Shown one piece after another: positions 1 through 4,893 of a stretch of DNA of 5,889 nucleotides. The notes under the pieces were generated by a model. The model saw only the letters and a program-made list of their open reading frames with translations. It was not told where the DNA came from and made no database searches. Numbering within the stretch: position 1 is the first letter of the stretch; every line of letters starts with the position of its first letter. The translations under genes were made by a program, and so were the position numbers. Source of the stretch: Bacillota bacterium. Lineage in GTDB: Bacteria; Bacillota; Clostridia; Christensenellales; CAG-138. The DNA is taken from assembly GCA_016288175.1 (NCBI GenBank), contig JAEEYN010000154.1, positions 1-5,889 on the forward strand. The letters are read 5' to 3'.

Positions 1-808
1 TGAGGCCGCGCAGCTTGAGCTTTCTGCCGTTGAGGTAAAAGCCGTCCGCAAGGAACGAAACGTCGCGGAAACCGATGCGCGTCTCCGCGCTGTCAAGCAC
101 GCGGCCGCCGGATACCAATTCCGTTTTAAGGGTATAGAGCTTCGGCGAGGCGACGTCCCATTTCTGCACGCCCGGCACGGTGAATTCGGCGGGGTTGGTA
201 TAGCCGCACTCCTTTTCGGCAACGAGCGTTTCGCCGTCGAAAACGTAATGGCGGACGCACATGCCCCTTTCCGCGCCTGAAACGGTCGTTTTGATCGTGA
301 TGCTTCCGGAGCCTTCGGGCATTGCGAAAACGTCCTCGATAAAGCTCTGCTCCCTGACATCGAGCCAAACCTCGCGGTAGAGCCCGCCGTAGGTCATGTA
401 ATCGATCACGAAGCCGAAGGGCGGCTGATCGAGCGTTTCCCTTGTGTCGAGGCGGATCGCGATGCGGTTCTCCCGGCCTGTCTCGAGCGCGCCGGTGAGC
501 TCCGTTTTGAAGGCGGTGTAGCCCGAGCGATGCTCCGAAAGCTTTTTTCCGTTCAGGAAAACTTCCGCGAAATGCGCGGCGGCGCCGATGCAGAGAAAGA
601 CGCGCTTCCCCTCCCATTCAGGCGGCGCCTCGATGGTTTTGGCATAACCGCAAACCATTTGATAAATGCTTTCGTCAAAATAATCGAAGGGCGTTTGTTT
701 GCAGGTATGCGGAAGATCCACGGATGTTTCGCCGCCTGAATCTCCGGCGAGGAACGGTTCCGTAAATTTTTCGGTGAAGCTCCAGTTTTTGTTCAGGTCG
801 ATGCGCAA
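1..808 (-). CDS. Glycoside hydrolase family 2 enzyme (beta-galactosidase/beta-glucuronidase type), N-terminal 269 codons, cut by the left edge
   Basis: This gene probably encodes a GH2 exo-glycosidase that removes beta-linked sugars. The substrate cannot be told because the catalytic barrel is off the window. Residues 1-160 fit the sugar-binding jelly-roll domain (DLPHT at 31-35, FLNG at 84-87, YGGLYREVWL at 140-149). Residues about 160-250 fit the immunoglobulin-like domain (SPKLYTL at 221-227, ETRIGFRDV at 242-250). Residues 257-269 (FYLNGRKLKLRGL) are the entry to the TIM barrel, where family members continue as RGxNxH. No signal peptide is seen, so it is likely cytoplasmic. The start is TTG at 808-806: it gives the usual opening MRIDLNKNW and has GGGAG 10 nt upstream. 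The only nearby upstream ATG (minus strand, about 831) is in another frame. It lies 68 bp behind pncB, separated by a hairpin. I see no clear promoter of its own. Family assignment is firm; specificity is unknown. Confidence 0.95.
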   Translation of the reverse strand, partial: MRIDLNKNWSFTEKFTEPFLAGDSGGETSVDLPHTCKQTPFDYFDESIYQMVCGYAKTIEAPPEWEGKRVFLCIGAAAHFAEVFLNGKKLSEHRSGYTAFKTELTGALETGRENRIAIRLDTRETLDQPPFGFVIDYMTYGGLYREVWLDVREQSFIEDVFAMPEGSGSITIKTTVSGAERGMCVRHYVFDGETLVAEKECGYTNPAEFTVPGVQKWDVASPKLYTLKTELVSGGRVLDSAETRIGFRDVSFLADGFYLNGRKLKLRGL

Positions 809-839
809 TACTTTTCCACTCCCTCCCCATTTATTAAGG

Positions 840-864
840 AAGCCGCCGTATTGCGCGGCGGCTT
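840..864 (-). terminator. Hairpin after pncB, probable weak terminator
   Basis: A 9-bp perfect stem (840-848 with 856-864, core AGCCGCCG/CGGCGGCT) encloses a 7-nt loop. It lies 12 bp beyond the pncB stop codon. On the minus strand it is preceded by an A-rich run and followed by TTCCTTAATAAAT, which is a poor U-tract. It may therefore only attenuate, allowing some transcription into the GH2 gene. The T-rich side is on the plus strand, but no plus-strand gene ends here. Confidence 0.6.
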
Positions 865-876
865 TTGCTGTTTTTC

Positions 877-2088
877 TCAGCTCAGATGGCCAAAACGGCG
901 TTCCCTTTCAAGGCGATACGCGACGGAGTTCTTGAGGTAGTTAAGGTATTCTTCATCCCTGCACATCGCTTTGCCCGGCGCATCGGAAAGCTTCGCGACG
1001 GGGCGGTCGTTGACGGTCTGCAGCTTGATGACGATATTCAGCGGTTCCTCTTCCGTGTCGTTGGAGCAGAAGGTGCCTATGCCGAAGCTGACCTTCGCCT
1101 GATCCTTGAAATGGTCGAAGAGCGCCTGCGCGCGGTCGAAATCGAGGCTGTCGCTGAAGAGAAGCAGCTTCGTCTTAGGATCAACGCCGTATTTCTTATA
1201 ATGGTTGATGATCTTGTCGCCCCATTCATATGGATCGCCGCTGTCGTGACGGACGCCGTTGAAGTTGTTGACCATGGAGCGGTTGAAATCGCAGAGGAAA
1301 AGATCGGTCGTGATCGTGTCGGTCAGCGCGGTTCCGTTGTCGCCGCGGTATTCGTCGTACCAATCCTCCATCGCATAATGGTTGGTGAAGGAAAGCGGGA
1401 TCGAATCGATGCCCTGGTACATCTGAACGAATTCATGGGCATAGGTTCCGATGGGGGTCAGATTATGCTTCTTTGCAAGATAGACGTTGGATGTTCCGAT
1501 GCAGTTCTTGGTTTCCCTTGCAAAGCGGCGGACGACCACATCCTCCCATTCCCTCGAAAGCCTCCTGCGGCAGCCGAACTCGGCGAAAGTGAAGTTGTAT
1601 TTGCCTTCCTTAAATGCGGTGATCTTCGCATCGAGCCTCTCCTTCGCGGATTCGAGAAGCTTATCGTAATCGTACTTCGTGCGGAAATAAACCTCGTTGA
1701 CGATTTCGAGAAGATGGATCTCGAACTGCATCGCGGAGAACAGCGGACCGCGGACGACGATGGTCAGTTCTCCGTCATTGGAAAGCCCGGTTTCGACGTA
1801 ATCGCGGATCGGCCTCCAAAGGCGGAGAAATTCGACGTAGTCGTTCTTGATGAAGCGGATCGAGCGCAGATAATTGAGCTCGTCCTTCGTGAACGTCAGC
1901 GAGCAAAGATGATCGATCTGCTCGTTGATCTCATCGAACATTTCCTTTGTAAACACAACGTCCTTGTTGCGGCAGCGAAAATAGTATTCGCCGCAAAGAT
2001 CGGTGTGTTTGTGGAAGATCACCTGATCCATATTGAATTTATAAAGATCGGTATCAAGAAGAGAAGTTACGATCGGGTCAAATCTCAT
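877..2088 (-). CDS. pncB: Nicotinate phosphoribosyltransferase
   Basis: This cytoplasmic enzyme of the Preiss-Handler NAD salvage route joins nicotinate to PRPP, giving nicotinate mononucleotide and pyrophosphate, with ATP hydrolysis improving the equilibrium. The 403-residue product has the length of the bacterial PncB family (about 400). The N-terminus SLLDTDLYKFNM (9-20) is the family opening. H218 in GTYAHEF corresponds to the histidine phosphorylated in enterobacterial enzymes. Further signatures are GVRHDSGDP (278-286), LLFSDSLD (309-316) and the PRPP phosphate loop region FGIGTFCSND (335-344). The C-terminal block with IVIKL (352-356) is also typical. The ATG at 2088 has AGGAG 9 nt upstream. 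The gene sits 95 bp after the EamA transporter stop, with a strong promoter in the gap. It is intact, with no missing key residue seen. A long antisense frame covers it but is a shadow. Confidence 0.97.
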   Translation of the reverse strand: MRFDPIVTSLLDTDLYKFNMDQVIFHKHTDLCGEYYFRCRNKDVVFTKEMFDEINEQIDHLCSLTFTKDELNYLRSIRFIKNDYVEFLRLWRPIRDYVETGLSNDGELTIVVRGPLFSAMQFEIHLLEIVNEVYFRTKYDYDKLLESAKERLDAKITAFKEGKYNFTFAEFGCRRRLSREWEDVVVRRFARETKNCIGTSNVYLAKKHNLTPIGTYAHEFVQMYQGIDSIPLSFTNHYAMEDWYDEYRGDNGTALTDTITTDLFLCDFNRSMVNNFNGVRHDSGDPYEWGDKIINHYKKYGVDPKTKLLLFSDSLDFDRAQALFDHFKDQAKVSFGIGTFCSNDTEEEPLNIVIKLQTVNDRPVAKLSDAPGKAMCRDEEYLNYLKNSVAYRLERERRFGHLS

Positions 2089-2114
2089 GGTATTCAGCTC
2101 CTGTTTTGTATTTT

Positions 2115-2131
2115 CGGCCGTATGCCGGCCG
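2115..2131 (-). promoter_or_regulatory. GC-rich hairpin in the pncB leader
   Basis: Two CGGCCG copies (2115-2120 and 2126-2131) separated by 5 nt can form a 6-bp GC-only stem. It lies in the predicted leader between the promoter (2152-2180) and the AGGAG site. Each copy is itself a palindrome, so the element could also act as a DNA operator. No known riboswitch or NAD-repressor site was recognised; the function is unknown. Confidence 0.35.
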
Positions 2132-2151
2132 GATTGCGGTACATTAGTATA

Positions 2152-2180
2152 ATTTTAGTCTTATTCCTTAAAAATGTCAA
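2152..2180 (-). promoter_or_regulatory. Sigma-A-type promoter for pncB
   Basis: On the minus strand a perfect TTGACA (-35, positions 2180-2175) is followed by exactly 17 bp and TAAAAT (-10, positions 2157-2152). It begins 4 bp after the transporter stop codon. Transcription would start near 2145, leaving a leader of roughly 55 nt before the pncB ATG. This makes pncB expressible independently of the two genes upstream. Confidence 0.8.
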
Positions 2181-2183
2181 TCG

Positions 2184-3104
2184 CTATTTATCTTTGCATC
2201 CTGCATTTGGTGTTTCCTCCGGGTGTTTGCGGAGCCCCGCAAGCTCCCCCGTCTGCGCGAGCAGCACGGCAAGGAACATCAGCCCGCAGCCGATGAGCGC
2301 TCGCGTACCGAGCCTTTCGCCGAGCAGCAGCACGCCGCCGAGAAGGCTGAACACCGCTTCGAGGGACATAATGAGCGAAGCAAGCGCGGGACGGCAGCCC
2401 TTCTGGCCGATGCCCTGCGCAACGAAACCGAAGCCCGTTGAAAGGATTCCGCAGTATGCGATCGGCATCAGCATTTTTGAAATATTTTCAAGCGCGATTG
2501 TTTCCGTCAGGGCAGCGCCGACCCAGTTGAAAACAGCCGCGGACGCGAACTGCACACCGCAGAGCTTGAGCGGCGAGATCTTTTTAACGAATGTATCCGT
2601 CAATAGGATATGCGCCGTCCAGCCGACACTGCCGAGCAGCACGGCGGCATCCGATGGCGCGAGGAAAAACTTTTCGCCCTTCGGGACGCAGAGAAGATAA
2701 AGCGCCGGAAGCGCGAGAATCAGCGCAAGCCAGGTCGTGAACTGCGTCTTCTTTTTGAAAAAGATTCCGCAGACCGGAACGAGGACCACGTAAAGCGCTG
2801 TCAGGAAGCCCGCTTTGCCCGCGCCGGACTCGCCCACGCCGATCTGCTGGAATAATGCCGAAAAAAACAGCGCAAGGCCGAGAAGCGCACCCGGGAGAAG
2901 TTCGTTTTTCTTGATCGGCGTCTTGCTTTTACTGCTGTCGATGAAAGCTATCGGAAGAACGACGACAGCCGCAAGAGTGAAACGGCAGGCGTTGAATGTC
3001 ATCGGCTGAAGATAGTTGCCCGCGATGCGCTGGACAGCCATCGCAATGCCCCATATCACCGATGCAAAAAGCAGTATAAGCGCCGCTTTGATCTCCGTTT
3101 TCAT
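2184..3104 (-). CDS. EamA/DMT-superfamily transporter (RhaT-like, ten transmembrane helices)
   Basis: This is an inner-membrane permease of the drug/metabolite transporter superfamily; the substrate cannot be deduced. The 306-residue product is the normal family length. Hydrophobic segments lie near residues 5-24, 36-54, 69-88, 98-116, 122-140, 150-170, 182-202, 212-232, 240-262 and 267-285. They form two five-helix EamA repeats with a connecting region near 141-150. The family hallmark SLEAVFSLLGGVLLLGE (247-263) ends the second repeat, and the early WG (18-19) and R41 also fit the family. The hydrophilic C-terminus (about 286-306) should be cytoplasmic. The ATG has GGAG 7 nt upstream. It starts 24 bp after the HAD gene, so the two are probably co-transcribed, and its stop immediately precedes the pncB promoter. 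Position beside pncB makes a nicotinate-related substrate possible, but this is a guess. Confidence 0.93.
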   Translation of the reverse strand: MKTEIKAALILLFASVIWGIAMAVQRIAGNYLQPMTFNACRFTLAAVVVLPIAFIDSSKSKTPIKKNELLPGALLGLALFFSALFQQIGVGESGAGKAGFLTALYVVLVPVCGIFFKKKTQFTTWLALILALPALYLLCVPKGEKFFLAPSDAAVLLGSVGWTAHILLTDTFVKKISPLKLCGVQFASAAVFNWVGAALTETIALENISKMLMPIAYCGILSTGFGFVAQGIGQKGCRPALASLIMSLEAVFSLLGGVLLLGERLGTRALIGCGLMFLAVLLAQTGELAGLRKHPEETPNAGCKDK

Positions 3105-3128
3105 TCGTCGTCTCCGAATTTAAGATAA

Positions 3129-3917
3129 CTACAGTTTGCTGTGTATACCGCAGAGTTCCGGCAGTTCCGAGATTCTGCCCGAAGCGATTATAATTATGCG
3201 CTCGGGCCGTTCTATCCCGGCGGCAGACTTCCTTCGCTCGATCTCATCGGGCGAAAGATGATCCGTATTGAGAAGAACTGAATCGACGCCGCATGAATCC
3301 GCGATCTTCAGATCGGTCATCACGTCGTTGCCGATCATAAGCGTTTCCTTCGTCTTGAGGTCGAAAGAATCGATGAGTAAACGCATGAACTCCGGGGCGG
3401 GTTTTCTCATTCCGAAATCGGATGAAAGGAAAACACCGTCAAAGCATTCGCCGAGGCCTGAAAGAGCAAGCTCGGTTTTTGTGAAAACGGCCTGTGCATT
3501 CGAAAGTATGAACAGCCTCGCTCCGCTTTTCTTTAGGGAAGAAAGCGTTTCGAATGTTCCCGGATAAACGAGGAACCGCTTGCGCGAGCGTATACGGAAA
3601 AAGTTCGCTGCCGCTTCGACCCATTCGTCAAGCGCGGTCCCGGAAAGCTTGTGCGGCTTTCTCGGCGCTTCGTTAAGAAGACGCGCAAACACAGTCCTCA
3701 GCTCGATCTCGGGATAATCACGCCCCGTTTTTTCGCGAAGAAAGGCATCCTCCTCCGCGCAGATGCGAAAGTATTCCCGCCGCAGGATCGGGCCGCTGTA
3801 CTTTGCGCCGACGGAGGAAAAGAGCTCCGCCGTCTTTTTCCAAAGGATCGGGCGGCTTTCGTCAGTCCATATATCGATCAGTGTGCCGTAAAGGTCGAAG
3901 ATCAGGTTCTTATACAT
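3129..3917 (-). CDS. HAD-superfamily hydrolase (haloacid dehalogenase-like/phosphatase, subfamily I cap)
   Basis: This is a cytoplasmic HAD-fold hydrolase, most likely a small-molecule phosphatase. All four motifs are present in 262 residues. Motif I is FDLYGTL with nucleophile D8; the +2 residue is Tyr10 instead of the Asp usual in phosphatases, a variant found in dehalogenases and in some nucleotidase-like members. Motif II is ILSNA with S139. Motif III is K172 in RKPAPEF. Motif IV is GNDVMTD with D198 and D202. Residues about 15-110 between motifs I and II form the helical cap. The C-terminal tail (about 225-262) is less typical. The ATG at 3917 has GGAG only 3 nt upstream and a longer GGGGGAG 12 nt upstream, so initiation may be inefficient. 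It is first in the unit with the EamA transporter and has its own promoter. The stop is TAG. The substrate is unknown. Confidence 0.93.
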   Translation of the reverse strand: MYKNLIFDLYGTLIDIWTDESRPILWKKTAELFSSVGAKYSGPILRREYFRICAEEDAFLREKTGRDYPEIELRTVFARLLNEAPRKPHKLSGTALDEWVEAAANFFRIRSRKRFLVYPGTFETLSSLKKSGARLFILSNAQAVFTKTELALSGLGECFDGVFLSSDFGMRKPAPEFMRLLIDSFDLKTKETLMIGNDVMTDLKIADSCGVDSVLLNTDHLSPDEIERRKSAAGIERPERIIIIASGRISELPELCGIHSKL

Positions 3918-3947
3918 CGACTCCGTTTGCTCCCCCGTATTTATTCA

Positions 3948-3967
3948 ACGGTTATACCCACGGTTAT
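3948..3967. repeat. ACGGTTAT direct repeat pair over the HAD promoter
   Basis: ACGGTTAT occurs at 3948-3955 and again at 3960-3967, a 12-bp period close to one helical turn. The second copy overlaps the -10 box of the HAD promoter and the first lies at or just after the predicted transcription start. This position suits a repressor binding site, but no regulator is known and chance cannot be excluded. Confidence 0.4.
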
Positions 3968-3994
3968 TTTACAACCTTGACCGCGTTTTTTCAA
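3966..3994 (-). promoter_or_regulatory. Sigma-A-type promoter for the HAD-EamA unit
   Basis: On the minus strand TTGAAA (-35, positions 3994-3989) is followed by 17 bp and TAAAAT (-10, positions 3971-3966). Transcription would start near 3959, about 42 nt before the HAD start codon. The -10 box is identical to that of pncB. Confidence 0.7.
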
Positions 3995-4022
3995 TCCCGC
4001 TGTTTTCTGCATTGATTCGGTT

Positions 4023-4043
4023 TTTTAAGTTTATTTTAAGTTT
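4023..4043. repeat. TTTTAAGTTT direct repeat pair
   Basis: TTTTAAGTTT occurs at 4023-4032 and 4034-4043, an 11-bp period in an A/T-rich stretch upstream of the HAD promoter. It could be a regulator site or upstream promoter element, or simple low-complexity sequence. Confidence 0.3.
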
Positions 4044-4150
4044 GCCGTGTTATAAAGAAGCTGTTTGAGAAGCTGTGCGGCATTTGCGTCTTCTTTGAAG
4101 CGCAGCAGCGGTAATGCCTCGTAGTATCGCTCAGGCAAAGAGTGTTGCAC
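4031..4150 (-). pseudogene. Possible fragment or small ORF, about 39 residues, unrecognised
   Basis: From a GTG at 4150 to a TAA at 4031 the minus strand encodes about 39 residues including ERYYEALPLLRF, DANAAQLLKQLLY and NTANLK. The alternating hydrophobic pattern with YxEAL and DAxxLLxxxxY resembles the end of a tetratricopeptide-like helical repeat of the kind common in clostridial proteins. No good ribosome binding site precedes the GTG. The longer open frame up to 4333 runs antisense over the CotH signal peptide and is unlikely to be translated. It may be the tail of a lost gene; chance is also plausible. Confidence 0.2.
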
Positions 4151-4213
4151 CGGCGGCTGGGAATCCAACTGTCGGTGTGCATTTTTCAGGGTATTATTCC
4201 GCTTTCCCGGAGA

Positions 4214-4219
4214 TATAAT
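4214..4219 (+). promoter_or_regulatory. Candidate -10 box for the CotH pseudogene
   Basis: A perfect TATAAT lies 34 nt upstream of the ATG at 4254. No good -35 hexamer is seen at 16-18 bp (GTATTA or TATTAT are the best available), so the promoter may be weak, activator-dependent or use another sigma factor. The GGAGG at 4241-4245, 8 nt before the ATG, is a strong ribosome binding site. Confidence 0.45.
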
Positions 4220-4253
4220 CGTTATCATCGACGCTTCAGCGGAGGTGCTTGAT

Positions 4254-4785
4254 ATGAAGCCGCATATTCGCATTACTTGTGTTCTTACGGCGATCCTGTT
4301 TGCATTTGCCGCGCTTTCCTTTTCTGCCTGCAAAAAGAGCAGGGACCTTTCAGGCAGCGAGCTTTAGGGAGATTCGCTTTCCGATAACGCAGAACCCGAA
4401 GCGAAGGAATACGAGACCGGTCTTTTCGACACGGGTTATGTCCATCAGATCAATGTCGAGATCGACGAAGCGGATTGGAATGATCTGGGCGAAAATCCTC
4501 TCAATAAGACCAAATACAAAGTCAGCGTCACGATTGACGGCACAAAAGTCGAGAATGTTTCATTTGCAGCAAAAAGCAACACTTCGCTTTCGCATGTTGC
4601 CTCGACCGATTCGAACCGATACAGTTTCAAGATCAATTTCGGCAAATACGAAAAGGGGCAAACCTACCAGGGGCTCGATGGGAGGCGATTCGCCCGGCAG
4701 TCCCGGCGGCGATTTCCCCGGCGGCAATCCTCCTGGCAGTCCTCCTTCGGGCAGCCCTCCGAACGGAAGCCCCGGCGGTCAGTAA
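4254..4785 (+). pseudogene. CotH-family (spore-coat kinase-like) lipoprotein, broken by an amber codon and a large internal deletion
   Basis: Intact relatives are membrane-anchored lipoproteins with a CotH domain, an atypical protein-kinase fold, of several hundred residues. Here the ATG at 4254, with GGAGG 8 nt upstream, gives a lipoprotein signal: KPHIR, a hydrophobic core and SFSAC with C26. At codon 38 (4365-4367) there is an in-frame TAG. Beyond it the same frame resumes with a CotH start of about 104 residues (4368-4679): VHQINVEIDEADWNDL, VTIDGTKVENV, NTSL, RYSFKINFGKY and QTYQGLD. The family block with a conserved RxKGNxSL is altered to AAKSNTSL. At about 4677-4683 the reading jumps, in the +1 frame, into a Gly/Pro-rich tail (MGGDSPGSPGGDFPGG and onward) ending in TAA at 4783. 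Such tails usually follow the complete domain, so most of it is missing. One substitution (CAG to TAG) could explain the stop. A sequencing or assembly error is the main alternative. Confidence 0.85.
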
Positions 4786-4790
4786 ACTTC

Positions 4791-4819
4791 GAACCTCTTC
4801 ATGACTTCGGAAGAGGTTC
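4791..4819 (+). terminator. Rho-independent terminator after the CotH pseudogene
   Basis: A perfect 10-bp stem (GAACCTCTTC at 4791-4800 with GAAGAGGTTC at 4810-4819) encloses a 9-nt loop and is followed by TTTATATAT. It starts 5 bp after the stop of the Gly/Pro tail. Its retention supports this being the true 3' end of the ancestral gene. Confidence 0.75.
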
Positions 4820-4839
4820 TTTATATATCAAGAAAAATG

Positions 4840-4868
4840 TTGACAAAACCTTCGAAAAAGTTCATAAT
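4840..4868 (+). promoter_or_regulatory. Sigma-A-type promoter for the ABC exporter gene
   Basis: TTGACA (4840-4845) is followed by 17 bp and CATAAT (4863-4868), one mismatch from consensus in the -10. Transcription would start near 4875, leaving a leader of about 19 nt that carries GGAGG at 4883-4887. Confidence 0.75.
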
Positions 4869-4893
4869 TGACTCACAAAAGCGGAGGCATGGA

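Larger units (their letters stand above)
3918..4253. other. Divergent intergenic region between the HAD gene and the CotH pseudogene
   Basis: These 336 bp hold no convincing complete gene. The left third has the HAD promoter (minus strand) and the ACGGTTAT direct repeat. A second direct repeat, TTTTAAGTTT, lies at 4023-4043. The middle part (about 4031-4150) can be read on the minus strand as a short peptide with protein-like composition, treated separately. The right end holds a TATAAT box and a GGAGGTG ribosome binding site serving the CotH pseudogene on the plus strand. Confidence 0.7.

Noticed and set aside
126..617. A 163-codon minus-strand frame rich in arginine
   Set aside because: It is an out-of-frame shadow of the GH2 gene, which matches its family throughout in another frame of the same strand.
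2148..2153. Plus-strand TATAAT as a promoter
   Set aside because: It has no -35 partner at suitable spacing and no plus-strand gene downstream; it is a by-product of the A/T-rich pncB promoter.
865..2700. A 611-codon open frame on the plus strand
   Set aside because: It is antisense to the clearly recognisable pncB and runs into the transporter gene. Its product has no recognisable domain and is explained by codon bias in the minus-strand genes.
4279..4785. A single 168-codon plus-strand gene ending in the Gly/Pro tail
   Set aside because: Only the last 35 or so codons (from 4678) look like real protein. The earlier part is the wrong frame of the CotH region, which reads properly from 4254.
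4678..4785. Gly/Pro-rich repeat as an independent collagen-like small gene
   Set aside because: There is no ribosome binding site before the ATG at 4678, and such tails are a usual C-terminus of CotH lipoproteins, so it is best read as the remnant tail.
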